From positions 6,445,001 to 6,509,000 of the forward strand of contig OX387197.1 in NCBI GenBank assembly GCA_947561715.1: a stretch of 64,000 nucleotides of DNA. The letters run 5' to 3'. This DNA comes from Ascidia mentula (Eukaryota; Chordata; Ascidiacea; Phlebobranchia; Ascidiidae). Positions 1 to 11,948 of the stretch are shown here, piece after piece (position 1 is the stretch's first letter; every line of letters starts with the position of its first letter). The notes under the pieces are model-generated. The model worked only from the letters and a program-made list of their open reading frames with translations. It made no database searches and was not told where the DNA came from. The position numbers and the translations under genes were made by a program.

Positions 1-592
1 CAAACATATTTGTATCTCCCGCTGTGTGGGATTTTTTTTTCTGAACAGGCGCAGTCGCCACCCATGCAACTGAGCATGTGCCCGGCGCCTGCGCAGAAGC
101 TTGTTGTTAAGATGCCACAGCTGTTGTTACACACGTAATGTTTTACCAACGCAACGATATAGAATAGCTTCACTTGTGAATCAAATGTACTGCTTACCTT
201 GTGCAACTTTGAACTGGAAGTCTTTTAAGTTGAACGAAAGCTATTAAATAAACAGCGTACGGTATCCAACTCTCTGCGCTTCGAGTGGCGAGCTGTCCAA
301 TCAACGTTCGAGTTAAACAAGATTGTGGTTGCCAGGTTGCCACTGGTGTAAATGGTTCAATATAGGCCTACGTTTTTTTGTAGATTGCTAAAATTGCGCA
401 ATTTATGTGTGTAACCTTATCTAATATAATATATAGGCCTACTTGTAAATATAAAACATTTTTGGCGTTAAAATATGTGTGGTTAACTTCTTATTCTTTT
501 CATGAGCAGAAGTTACCAAAACTAATTGTTAAATGTTGGCTAAACATATAGGCCCTACCACCAAATTTGGTGTATTTTATTTGTAAATCAAT
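1..592. other. Upstream region of the DRC12 gene, no gene seen
   Basis: AT-rich DNA with a GC-richer patch near 50-120 and no convincing ORF or RNA gene. It probably contains the DRC12 promoter and 5' UTR, but no clear TATA box was located. Confidence 0.4.
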
Positions 593-2335
593 ATGCCACC
601 TAAGAAAAAGAAGGGAAAAAAGAAAGGCAAGAAGGGAAAAAAAGATGAAGCAAAAGAAGAAGACAAATTTAAGAAAACTGTGCGAGAAATTGATATCTTG
701 AAAGACCATTTAGGTTCCTATGTGATAAATAATACATTTATATGTGATAGATTCAAACCACTAGAATGTGTATAGAAATAACTCACTGAAACACACATTT
801 TGTATGTTCAAATACAACAAAGAACTTAGTTTAGTAAGTGCCGTCTTCAGTTGAACTTCATGATGCCATTTTATGTATAACAGTATCGTTCATGTGCATG
901 GTAACTTTAGTGAAGTAAAAAAAAAGCGATTTGATTTTTTTTGATGCACTTTAATTGACTTTGCTTTTGTCGCAGCTCACCGTAATGAAATTGCAAGACG
1001 ATCGCAAGCTGCTGCTGCAGATGCGACTAAAAAGCTTCAAGTGGCTGAAACAAACATGGAAGAACAGAGAATTGTACAAAAAGATGTCAGTGCAGATTTA
1101 ACCCGTCAGTACAAGACAATGCAGACTGAAATGGGGATAAGACTGCATCAACTGGAAGCAGAGGTAGAATATCAAATCCTAAAATGTTTTTACCTGCTAC
1201 TGAAACTAGGTCGTTGATGCTACTGGTGACATATATGATGTTGATTTTGGAGTATGTATTTTTTTTCGCATATGGTTTTTTCGATATATTTAGAATATTA
1301 ATTTTCATAATATTCCTATGTATTTTTTGCATTTAAATTTTAATAAACACCCAAATTAATCACTAATAATAAAGAAAATGTAGTTGTTTTACATGTCCAC
1401 AACATGTTTGTGCAAATCTTAATGGATAGAACCTGATTGCAAATCTTAATGGATAGAACCTGATTAGTATTTTCCTCACTGTACAAAATTTTGAAAGGTT
1501 AGTCACTTGCAACAACAATTAAGTCATGTGCGCCAAGACCTAAAGAAAACCGTGGATGAAAAAGACAAAATGGAAAAAGAGAAAAACAAGCGGATTGCAG
1601 ATCTTGAGATGAGAATTGATGGGATGGAGGTTTGATTTTTTTTAAAATAAAGTTTGGAGTATTCAACAGTTTGTTATTTTGTAAGAAAAAACAAAGAGGC
1701 ATTTTAAAATAAGGCAAAAATCTTCTGTAAAAACATTTGTTTTTATCATTTAACAAACCTTTATATGTCAGTATATACCATATACCACTATAGGATTTTT
1801 AAAGTGGGGGGGAGGGGGAATTCCCCGTTTTAGAGCCTTAAATTAAGGTTAACCTCCAATGCTCCGTGTTTGGAAACAAATTGCTAGTTTAAGCTTGACG
1901 TGATTTTTAGGTTGCTGTTGAGAGTTTCTGGTTTTCACGGGGATTGCGACAAAAAATTACTGTTATGTTTATTTATCTATTAAAACGGACAAAATTATTT
2001 CACAAACGGAGGGGGTCCAGATCCCTTGGAACCTCCCTGGATACGCCTATAGATATACCTATTACGTTTACATATAAAATAGCATTTTTAAATGTTGTGC
2101 TGAGCAGAAACAAGGCTCACTTAAAGTAATGTGAAACACAATTAAACAAAATTTCCAAGCCTAAACTCTCTGTTATTTGAAGGGAGCTTATGAAAGGGTT
2201 CTTACAGAAGCACTTGACTCACTTCTTGATAAAATTGAGTTAGCCAAGGTGAAGTGGGAAAAACAAAGTGTCTCAATTCAGGAGAACACAAAGAAAACTC
2301 TACTTGAATTTGGTTTAAACCATTTAGATATTTAA
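593..2335 (+). CDS. DRC12: Dynein regulatory complex subunit 12 (CCDC153-like), 4 exons
   Basis: Coding exons 593-713, 976-1163, 1498-1629 and 2183-2335 join in frame at GT-AG borders into a 197-residue protein; human CCDC153/DRC12 is about 210. The start is the ATG at 593, followed by a lysine-rich opening (MPPKKKKGKKKGKKG), like the MPPKTKEKGRK start remembered for the human protein. The rest is almost all charged coiled coil. It includes DHLAHRNEIARRSQ (human: DHLALRRDEARRAK), YKTMQTEMGIRLHQLEAEV (human: CHALQEEMQTRSQQLEEEV) and AYERVLTEALDSLLDKI near the C-terminus (human: KYEEILHDSLDRLLAKL). In the family this is a subunit of the nexin-dynein regulatory complex in motile axonemes. The exon phases are 1, 0 and 0. 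Nothing looks broken. No clear polyadenylation signal was located. The assignment rests on remembered family sequence, not on a search. Confidence 0.88.
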
Positions 2336-3509
2336 CAAAAGTAGATGGTGATACCCCCCACTGACTAGTCAACTTTAGGTTATGTTGCATCACGATTCAC
2401 TGAGCTGTATTCTGTAAACGTACTATTGAAGAGCACAATTATTGTCTTTAAACTACAGGGAAAATTTTGTTTAGGAAAAGTGTTTGTGCATTATCTTTAT
2501 GTGATGTTTACCTAAAAAATTATTACAACCAGTTCTTTGCACTATGAAGTAATACTGTGTGTTTATTGAATGCCATTTAATTTCAATGCAGACCAATCTG
2601 CACCTTTGTAACAATCCTCAAGACGTTTAACATAATTAGAATTTGTGTGCCAAACATTGAACTCCAATTCTTTACCTTTTATCCCCAGTTGTATTTTTCA
2701 ATCCATTACAAGTGTTAAGCACAGTTTTACCTGTTATTCACTGTGAATTTATACACACATAAGACTTTACACATAAATGGTGTGCCACCTTTGTCAAAAC
2801 AATTTCCAAAATATTAAACATGTTGTGATTAGGAAAAAACACTTAGTTATTCTCCATCTATGCTGTGTTTCTGAGGTATTTACATTTTTTTATAGGCTGT
2901 AGATTACTATCAAAATTGGACCTCAATTTCAATGGCCAAATATGGTACAGGACAAGCTTGTTTTTTTTACTCATACCTGACACTGTAATGCTCCATGCCT
3001 GTTTACCTACTTTTGAAATTGAAATACAAGTTGCCATGCTCTGTGTCAGTAAAATATTTATAGGTGGTTGTTCGTTGTGTTTTTTGAAAAAAAATGGGCA
3101 GCTATGCACACCATAGTGTGGCTTTGACTCGGGTTGGAGTGAGTTATCGTTAAATTTCGCATAGCATCCTCGGCCGAATTGGTTTGATTTCATTCGATAG
3201 TAGTGTGGTATAAGATTGTTTATGCAAAAGAAGAGCTTGCGACTCTGTTTGTACGAACATTTATCGACGAAAGTATCCACCGCACCACCCCTATGTGCTT
3301 ATAATAGGGGGTAGGCTGTAGAGTTTGATTGTATTCGGCTCGTACAGCGGCGGCTTAATGCGCTTTTAGACAAGTTTAATATGCAAACACTAGGCCGCGC
3401 CATGGAGCCAACCCTTTAGATTTGAACCATACGGCCCGGTGTATTTGACCAAAACACGTTAACTGTGCAAACATCCCCAGCATACATTAGGTTTATAGAC
3501 TTAGCAGAC

Positions 3510-3760
3510 CACGCATTGTAGTCTAGCTGGATCGGCCACTTTTCCCGACACACACTGCGTTGTTTGATTATACTGGTAGAGATCCCCTATATCTACGTAT
3601 ATGTGTAGGTTGCCTGGAAAGTTGTGCGCTTCTGCACCAGTGTACCTTGGCCACAATATACCCCGTGAAATCGCCGAGCTCCTGTAGCTCAGTTGGTAGA
3701 GCGTTGGGCCTGGTTAGCCCAAGGTCGTGAGTTCAAACCTCACCGGGAGCTCGATGTGGA
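3510..3760 (+). repeat. tRNA-containing dispersed element, copy 1
   Basis: The flank before the tRNA-like head (about 3555-3677) is shared with 29600-29690. Matching blocks include ctgcgttgt, gagatcc, and caccagtgtaccttggcc followed by acaatataccccgtgaaa. A segment at about 3515-3552 (core gctggatcggcc then acttttcccgac) recurs in inverted orientation downstream of the second copy (about 29773-29808). The ancestral unit may therefore have had inverted ends around a tRNA-like core. Borders are approximate. Confidence 0.55.
3678..3751 (+). repeat. tRNA-like sequence, probably the head of a tRNA-derived SINE
   Basis: It folds as a near-complete tRNA. The acceptor is GCTCCTG/CGGGAGC (7 bp with one G-T), the D-arm is GCTC/GAGC, and the T-arm is GTGAG/CTCAC with loop TTCAAAC. 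The anticodon arm is one pair too long (TTGGGC/GCCCAA around a 7-base loop CTGGTTA), so the nominal anticodon would be GGT. That distortion, plus a degenerate second copy at 29690-29751 sharing about 150 bp of upstream flank, argues for a tRNA-derived repeat. A and B box promoter sequences are preserved. Confidence 0.65.
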
Positions 3761-4109
3761 TAAATCACCATAAATCATATCGTAAAGTTTTGATATGGTG
3801 ATACACATAATTTACCAAATTCACCAGGGTATCCGACAGACCAAAACGAAATGAGAAACTTTGTCATATACGCTTAGAAAAGAACAAATACTTCAACAGC
3901 GAAACTTGTGAATGGGATAAGCCTTAACCTTTAGGTAAGGGCGCATCAATTTTGAACAAGCCTTTTCAGACGGAGCACGGTAAGTTAACGAGAACACTTC
4001 GCCAACAAAGAGTTATTTTTTTCTCGCATCGGGATACGAAACCAGTTATATCCTTGACAGGGATTTTGTCCAGGGTTTTCTACTTTCTGTTCGGGTTGGG
4101 CGCTTTGGC

Positions 4110-4235
4110 CGATGTTCTCGATTTTTTTGGCCACGCCGGGATTTGAACCCTGGATATCCTGGGCACGAATCCCGATCAGGTTTTCTCCTCGGTATATATG
4201 GGTCGGGCGCTTGACCAATGTTGCCGATTGTTTAC
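4110..4235 (-). repeat. tRNA-derived SINE-like repeat, copy 1
   Basis: The minus strand carries a T-arm-like segment with a box-B-type GGTTCAAATCC, preceded by ggatatcc and gatcgggattcgtg. Related copies lie at 14525-14640 (minus), 50017-50124 and 55681-55800 (plus). The shared flank includes the ggtcgggcgcttgaccaa motif. Confidence 0.6.
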
Positions 4236-6244
4236 ATAATCCCTGGCAGGATTGCGTTAGTCGCCATCTTTTGACGAGCCGTATATTAGTCTAATCCTCA
4301 CAAAGGTATCAGCGTACAATAGGAAAATACTAATACACTGGGAGAAAGAGATTTTCGCAAACTTAATTTACAAATAATCCTATGTAACAGAGAAACCTGT
4401 GCAAATATTAATTAACGCTATAGTTTAAGAGAAAATGTCATTTAGACAGCAGGAATCAGCCTGTTTGCTCGGTGGTGCCGACGGATCTGTTCTGTCTTGT
4501 CTGAGACCCAAAATAACGCTGATCGTTCACACTCTGCGTGCGTTTGGATTTCGCTATAATTTATGTAGTAATTTATTGGAAATATATAACAAGAAATAAC
4601 ATGTGGTTGCTCTTTTCACACCAAATCGTTATCATTCCAACAAATTTCTATATTACACAGACTTATATGTGGATCAAGTTTGGCGAAAACTCTTGCCTCG
4701 CGGTGTATTAATATCTCCCTATTGTACGCGGATCCCTGTGAAGTAAGCTAATATAGGCACAAACACATTTGGACAAAGCATTTCACCGTGACTCTTATAG
4801 CGGTTGACAAGCGAACCAACAAACTCTTATCGTTCATAGTAAGTAAATATCCTCCACAATGCGTCGTCAGCATCTTTGTTTGCGACAATCACATTATTGA
4901 AGATAGGTTTGTTAATTTAGCTCATGATAAATGCTGCCGTTGTTTCTTTTGAGGTGATGTTCAACCAATCGTCGTTCAGAATAAAGTATTGCAATAAACT
5001 AGGCTAGCATGACGAGAGGAGATTAACGCTCTTATAAAACACTCCATATACAAGTGTGTGCGTTTTCTTTCTTATGGGCCAAGTACCTTTCATGGGACCT
5101 TCGTTTGAAAAGTTTACTCTATGGTGGCATTTTTTTGTATAAGAAGCCCATTCGTTCCTGCATGCACGTGCAAACCATAACGAGCACTGGAAATTTTATT
5201 TCTTTCAACCAAATTGGTTGTGTGTTTTTCGTTTTAGCAGCACTACGAAATAGCTTAATAAATGCGCCAGTCCAAGTCTGTCCCTGCGGATCGCAACCTG
5301 CATTGTTACTTGCATTTTTGCTGGCCGTGGGGGCATAGTTTTTGTGTAAGCAGTGTTGATTGGTAACCACGACTTCCTCGCGTTAGTGGCTGTGTGTGCA
5401 AAGGCAATGCGTGGGTGTGTTATTGAGCACCCTCATGAGTTCGCACGACTGGGTTTGTTTGACTAGATCTGTTTGCACTGAGAGCAAAATACGCCAATGG
5501 AATGTGCCACATACCTCTTGTCGCTTTGTGACTCACAGCTCTTTTCGCTGCAATATTTATTGCGTTGCGTGGTTTGGAAAAAAACCTTCACCGAAACATC
5601 GATACAAAGTTTTTTCGTAGTAGTAATAAGTTCTTGTATAGTAAATGCTGTCGCGTTTGTTTCCGGTTAAATACACATTCACTGCAACGTCTGCACCTTC
5701 AGTTTTATTGTCTTATATTTGGGGAGTTTCGTAAAAAAATATTTTATGGCACCGATAGCAAGGTCTGCACAACAGCAAAATGTTTGGTATATTTTGCAAA
5801 ACCGCCATCCGTCGAAACCCGTTGTTTATGCGAAAACAGAACAGCCTACATTGCTATGAGCGTTTTCAAGAAAAAGTTTGTATTGCGAAATACAACTGTG
5901 GCTAATTGCATATTTATACGATTGTATTTGAATCTTTGAAGTGCCTTCAATAGGAGGAGTTTATATGGCTGGGTTGCTTTGTATTGGGGAAGGATTCCCT
6001 CTAGAGTCGGTGAGTCATGCCTTGAACATGTGGGATTGGCTGTTTTGTTTGCCACTCTTTGTCTGTTCTATTGTTTTCACAAAGGTTGCCAAGGACATAT
6101 TCAACGTGGGCGGTAAATCGGTCAATCGTCGTTGCATCAATATTTAACATATACTTTTGCGTAAGCAATAAGAACAACAAACGATAAAGGTTATTAAGTT
6201 TACAACATTGTATATTATGTGCAAAAAAAGCCATAATATTGCAA

Positions 6245-6304
6245 AGCTGCAGACAGGGTGTGTACACGCACTGTTTCGACCTGTAAGGTCTCATCAGTGC
6301 AGCT
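6245..6304 (-). ncRNA. Type I hammerhead ribozyme, core complete
   Basis: Read on the minus strand from 6304 down, the elements in order are as follows. Stem I 5' strand AGCTGCA (6304-6298). Catalytic CTGATGA (6297-6291). Stem II GACC, loop TTACA, GGTC (6290-6278). GAAA (6277-6274). Stem III CAG, a 14-base loop, CTG (6273-6254). Cleavage triplet GTC (6254-6252). Stem I 3' strand TGCAGCT (6251-6245), which pairs perfectly with the 5' strand. Every invariant hammerhead core base is present, and cleavage is predicted after 6252. The strand and layout match the type I ribozymes known from metazoan retrozymes and Penelope-like elements. Self-cleavage itself is not shown by sequence. Confidence 0.85.
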
Positions 6305-6456
6305 GTTGTGTGGCACTGTGCTAGCTTTCACACTAGCAGGCACACTAGTCTCCACTTTGTGGTACCTTTCGGTCAACGTCGATCTGCAGGGTACCCTATA
6401 CTAGGTGATGAGACCTTACAGGTCGAAACAGTGCGTGTACACACCCTGTCTGCAGC
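6245..6456. repeat. Inverted-repeat element with hammerhead cores in both arms
   Basis: Two perfect 51-bp arms (6246-6296 and 6406-6456) surround about 109 bp. Each arm carries the hammerhead stem II, GAAA, stem III and GTC. The right-arm copy on the plus strand has G where the first core C should be and lacks a matching stem I 5' strand, so it should be inactive. The spacer has a block around 6350-6380 (ctttgtggtacctttcggtc) that recurs at 12060-12080, so the repeated unit is larger than the ribozyme. Confidence 0.85.
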
Positions 6457-7839
6457 ATTGTATATTAATTGTCGAAATACATTTAGTTACCCAGGCTTAT
6501 TATTGCTATGGTCTTGAAAATCTATATGCGTGGGTTGGTTTTACTGTAATTTTTTGCAGTATGAAACTACTTATGCTATATGCAGAAAATCGGCAGAAAC
6601 CTAACTGATATGGCCATGATGGCAACTTCTCAAGGCCATGTCGCTGTTAAAGTATAGTGGAACAGCCTCGTCTTTAAGAACTACAAGAAAACCTGTGAAT
6701 GTAGTGTTGTTATGTAAGAATTTATTGCACAAACAACGGAAAAGGCTGTATGTCCTATGGGCAGAGATGGCCAACATCTCAGCGAATTGGATCGACAATT
6801 AAGTAAACTTCCTAATAATGCACGATCCACTCATCGACAACGCGAATTTTCAAAGGAAAAGTCGCGGTCTTGCTACGTAATTTGTCAATGGCAACTTCAA
6901 GGATAATTTGTGAATCAGGCGAACATTGAAAAAGTTTTTCAATTTGGCAAAAATTACGATAACGTTTATCTCTTGAAGAATATAGCCTACACAAATTCAA
7001 ACTCGATCGAGCAATTGAGATAAAAGAGAATTTGAGAATTTTCGGTCCTTTGTTTTGCATCCACGTTACAGCCTGGGATAACGTGACTGGTTGGTTTTGA
7101 ACCACATGAAACATGTCACCGGCTTTATGTTTGCGTTAGTGCGGAAGTTTACCAGTATATTGTTGTTGCGTTACTAAACAGCATTTATATATTTATTTAT
7201 TTCAGGTGATGGTAAAAACCCACAAAAAGTGTTTAATTCACATTTTGCTTTTGAATGTATCTGATGTTTAAAAATAATGAGAGATGCACGAAAATGGACA
7301 AGAGAGTTTGAAATTTAAGTGACGTTGAAACAAAATAAAATGCTCGCTTTTTATTAAGATCATAACCAACCCCTAGAAGCCGATGTGGCACAAAGGGGAA
7401 ATTAATTTACGCTCATAAATCCCCTTGGTACCGCGGAGTTTCAAAACAATGAGGAATTTATTTCAATAACGAAAAAGAACCCAAATGATTCTCACAATCC
7501 ATTTCAACACAAAAGTGCCACATTTTTGGCTCGGGCAATTACCTTTATCAATTACAATTACATCGCAAATATATCCTTCACTTTTCACATGTGTTTATCA
7601 TTGGCGACCCGTCCTGCGAAAAGCTTCCCACACACACAGTTGGTGTCAATTTAAATCATGATGTATTTACGGCTACCGACACGCACTTTAGATATAGTCT
7701 ACATGGCATCAAACATAAAATGCATGCAGCAAGTGTGTACGTTTGAAGTACGACTGACAAACAAAAACGTCGAATGTGTAGAGTAACAGGTATTGCATAC
7801 GCTTGGCGTGAAAATAAGGCACAAAGACACCTCAACTAT

Positions 7840-9252
7840 TCAGCACGTTTCGATGTACTGGATGTGGTTCGTTATTGCCATCTCAGACAGCGATTGTGTT
7901 TTCGGGGCTTCACTCAATGTATTGAGTTTATCTTTGCACGCGGCTATTTTGCCCGTGCTAAAAGGGTCCATGGCAAGAACATGCGAGTAAAATACTACTT
8001 GACCGTCGGCGTCGCAGTAGGGAATGCGCAACACCGGACTAAAACCGTTTGAGGCGTGAAAGCGGGCTGCGCGATCACTGTGACTGATAGCAACCACGAG
8101 GGGCGCGCTTGAGTCCTCGCGAACGGCGACCGTTTCCTGGCAAGTAGCGGCGTGCAACTGCGGCGTGACTCGGTGGTGAAGAAGAGCGTTGCAGTGCAAG
8201 TTTTTGAGGGATAGACTACGGATGAACTCGTGCACGCTGCTAGCGCCTGTTTTGTCGCTGCGCTTGTCCAGGACGTTTAGAGAGTTGATCCTCACGACCT
8301 TGTTCTTACGAGCTGCCGCCTTTCGCTGCTTCCAGTCCTGTGACATGACGCGGATGGCTTCTTTGTACACAGCGCTCCCGACACCTTTGGACGCGTACCG
8401 AGGTTCGATGGAGCAAAAAAGCCCGTTCCACATTGGGATTTTTGTCGTACCAAGTTTGGTGCAAATATGCTTGTTTTCCCACGCTTCATACCTGAAGAGA
8501 AAAATACTTATGTTGTCACAAACAACTTTAAGCTGTTCTACGTTAGGGTTCCAAAAACAACACGTATTTTTACTTATTTACGGCGTAAGTTTCAAGCCAA
8601 TGTAGAAGATGTGGTGGTTTAATATAGAATGAGACCTTTCAGGTCGAAACAGTGGCCATCTGTCTTCAGCTTACATAATAGTCAAGTTAAATGGTTTAAT
8701 CTCTACCTTTTCACACGTTCCAGTCCCTCTGGCGATATTTTGGCCAATCCGTGCTTCTCGTAAGCTTCCCAGTAAGGTTCGTCATTCCCAATCGCCCACC
8801 CACATCCGTCGCTAGATGGCGGTACAAACAACACACCGCCGATTATTTTATCCGCGCCATCTTCGTGAACTTTCACGCCCAACAAGATGCCTTCCCCGCT
8901 TCCCACTGTTACGTCATAATTTGCGTCGAGGTACGCGCGAAGAAACGCGTCTCTCTTGGAAGGGTCGGGGACCATGTATTTGTAGAGCGGGTAGTGACGA
9001 AAGGAATTGACAAAGCATTCTCGAATTAGTTTCCAGTCTTCCGTGGACTTGGTGAGCTCGATTTTTGCGTTGCTGCAAAAAAAAACGCAATTTTTAGGTC
9101 TGGCATAACAATTATAAATTGCTGCAGCGCTTTTGTAACTAATTTATTTATCAATATTATTTGTATACTGGCACGCATGTAAGCTGTAAAGGACAACAAC
9201 TGCACTGCGCTGGTTTGATTTATTTATAAAGATCTCACCTTTTCACATCCAT
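7840..9252 (-). CDS. GNAT-fold N-acetyltransferase-like protein, copy 1
   Basis: Exons 9252-9239, 9072-8707 and 8491-7840 (minus) join with phases 2 and 2 into 343 residues. The start is an ATG in a first coding exon of only 14 nt (MDVK plus two bases). Residues 25-125 form the N-terminal GNAT half (IRECFVNSFRHYPLYKY, then VGSGEGILLGVKV). Residues about 147-175 are motif A (MWNGLFCSIEPRYASKGVG), the acetyl-CoA pyrophosphate loop. Residues about 258-285 resemble motif B (SHSDRAARFHASNGF). The usual Q/R at the start of the Q/R-x-x-G-x-G loop is alanine. About 85 poorly conserved residues separate motifs A and B, which is unusual. The substrate cannot be predicted. Paralogues lie at 18129-19955 and 33307-34759, plus a broken copy at 28025. 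The 8491-8707 intron holds a decayed hammerhead copy. Confidence 0.8.
8627..8675 (+). ncRNA. Decayed hammerhead ribozyme copy in a GNAT intron
   Basis: It keeps stem II (GACC, loop TTTCA, GGTC), GAAA, stem III (CAG, loop TGGCCAT, CTG) and GTC. The CTGATGA box reads agaatga, so it should not cleave. It lies antisense to the host gene, inside intron 2. Confidence 0.65.
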
Positions 9253-10397
9253 TGTTGAACTTTCTTGCTTGAAACACTTTACGAGGTAAATTTTTGAAAA
9301 ACGCTACAAAAACCTGCAAAAAAGATTGAAGCTATTATATTCACATACTCAAACAACCAGTAGAGTGTTATTAAACTAGATCGTTTTTAGTAGAAAAATT
9401 CTTATGACTCTACAAAATTCACGATCTGGAGTTTGTGAGCTGTGCGCGCCAATAAATACTATCCTCATGGCTCAAGGAGTGAGAGAGAAAAAAAGGGGCC
9501 GTTCGCAAACCGCGTGTGCGATGTGTCACGGGCGAATCTGGTCGCATATCAACCGCGTTCATTCGCCAGCACTTTAACTAGATACGCACAACTCAAGAGT
9601 TCTATTCCTCTTTGACCGTTTTTTCTCAATCGTTGTACATTAACCGCTGATGCCAAAAGGCAAAACTGCTATTTAGGTTTTTTGTTTCCAATAATTGCCA
9701 TTTTATAAATGACTTTGCTCTCTGCAAAACAGTTTTTTTTGGTTACATTGTGTCTAGACTTGTAGTTTTTCTGTATACCTTGCGTTGTTGTTACACTTAA
9801 AGGCCAACAAAACCGTCACTTATTCTTAACTTTTTTTCAGCATATTTAGTCAGCATTTTTTCGTGTTATTTAAGGAGCCTTATGCACACACAAACATATT
9901 TGTAAACGACATTTCTCACGAAAAAACAGGATGCTATACCCTGGAAACCGCACGTAGGCTTATAGGTTGCTCGTGGAATGGGTTAAAATTATGGTAGAAG
10001 ATTTGAGAATGTAGTTGGAAATGAACTGAAGGCCACATTTGAGACGTGGTAAACCAATTTGCGGTTGCGTATACACCAGCTCGTAGGCGAAAGAAAGAGT
10101 TTTAAGGGTAATTTGAACGTGCAGGGTGCACTCATTCGAAAGCTCGTTTCGTTCTGAAACCAATTATGGTCTTCTATTCTGCCTGCGCGCACTTTAGCTT
10201 GGTTTCGCATTCATGGGACACTCTTTATAGTTCGGGAGTTTTTGAAACGTAAAACCCAACAAGGTTAAGCCTTCCATCAAGACTGTGTCATACCGCTCCG
10301 CTATACTACGTTAGGAGCTGTGAAAGGCAAACGGAAATGAGTACACATTATTTGTTTGCCTTTCTCAGTAATCCGTGCTGACAACCTCGTCCTACAG

Positions 10398-10715
10398 CAG
10401 GGTTGTCCAAAGTTTTTAAATGACGGCCAACTTTAGTGTTGGATAAGGGCTTTGTTGCCCTGAGGCAAATTACCTGCATATACATTAACCTATACGACCC
10501 CAAAAAATTGACCAATGTTGTTTTCGAGGTCAAGCTTCCTTGGGGATTAACTTTTGATACATACACTTCTTTATTACTGAACTTACGTCATAAAGTCAGT
10601 TACATGTGGTCTGGAATTTTAACTGGCCGTAAGGTACGTGACTTGTTTGCTTCATGGTTAATCCGGCACTGGCCGGCTTTAATCAGGTGATAAGGCCCGC
10701 GGGTCGAATTTTTAG
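10398..10715. mobile_element. hAT-like DNA transposon remnant
   Basis: It begins with CAGGGTTGTCCAAAGTTTTT, resembling the terminal repeats of hAT non-autonomous elements. Near 10690 it contains a GGCCCGCGGGTC block typical of the same ends. The right border and target-site duplication are not resolved. The 84-residue ORF inside it is probably not a gene. Confidence 0.45.
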
Positions 10716-11948
10716 CATAAAAATAGTGCGTGTAGTTTCTATTACGCCTGAAAGGTAAAAATGTACAATGTTTTCAGCTGTTCTGCTGATAGGACTTCCT
10801 ATTGCCAAAAATACACTATGTTTTTGTTTGGTCATTGCCACATTCCTTCTTGTCGACAAGTTAAATTCAATGAAAATGTCTTGTGTGTCGCATAAGTTAG
10901 AAAGCTAATCCAATTCTTGGCATGTATTGTGCGACACTATCCCTAACCATAGAGGCAGGCCACGCGGAATACTCGTAAAGGAAAAAGAGTTGTGAAGAAC
11001 TATAATACAGCTACAGTTATTAGACAGCCCTTAGATGCAACTATTTTAGGTGGTTTTTATCTTTAGATGGCAAGACTCGATTGGCAAGTATGTATAAATC
11101 TGATTCATTGTGACTTCCACACATATATGTCCTAGTCAACTTTATCCGCGTCATTCATATGCTTCGGGCGGGGATTGGTCTGGTATCGGAACATAATACG
11201 TACATCTGAAAGGGAGTTTTATGTACATGTGCAATTCCATTCGAGTTTTCATTTTTTTGACGTTATAATCATTACACATTGCTGGTTCTTTTAGCGAAAT
11301 TGTCCGAAAAGACTGCAGGAACCAACTTGTACAGGTGGTTGTTGACCGACAAATCTGTATTTGTTTTTCAGAATTATATTCGGAAACGAAAAGAAGAGTT
11401 AATCGATCGATCGAAACCACAAGTTAGCCGGTAATATATACAGGATTTTTAAACATCTGTCCATATCCACAAGCTTAAAATTCTTTTCCTGAAACTTTCC
11501 TTTCGTGTAGGAAACAATTCCATGCAAAACCCACTTCCACAACAATTAATTCCAAACGACCTAACGACCCGGTATCCCGAGAACGCTTTGTTTCATCCCT
11601 TTGTTACGTCAGTCACGTCACGAATTTCTGGTTACGCGAGCCGTGGCTGCCGGTTTCCATTTCTCAGGTTTTTTTAAAAGTTTTCCGTGAACTTTTCACT
11701 TATGCTATGTATAGAAACACGTTTCGGTTCCTTTGTGTCAAGTTATGCAAAAAAAATTCAAGTTATGCAACTTGAATGCAAAAAACGTACTGACGCGTAA
11801 TAACATTGTTGCCCATCTAGATTTAGTTTTAAGATTTCCATGTCTGCCCACCCTGATGCCTTCAATTCAACACCGAATGCACGAATGTGTTGAGGTAATT
11901 CCACGCCTTAACTATAGTTCAAAATGTTTGGAACAAAAAGTCTTACAG

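Larger units (their letters stand above)
2336..7839. other. Gene-poor intergenic stretch with repeats
   Basis: No multi-exon gene could be assembled here. Short ORFs such as those at 2858-3280 and 5565-5939 have no recognisable domain and no supporting splice pattern. The identifiable content is two tRNA-derived repeats (about 3510-3760 and 4110-4235) and the hammerhead inverted repeat at 6245-6456. Confidence 0.5.

Noticed and set aside
2858-3280. 140-residue minus-strand open frame
   Set aside because: No domain and no adjacent exons; a chance frame in AT-rich DNA is more likely.
3678-3751. Functional threonine tRNA (anticodon GGT)
   Set aside because: The anticodon stem has one extra pair, eukaryotes normally use AGT for these codons, and a decayed copy with shared flanks exists, so a tRNA-derived repeat fits better.
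5565-5939. 124-residue open frame
   Set aside because: Cys- and Phe-rich with no recognisable family, no signal or splice context, and it lies in repeat-bearing intergenic DNA.
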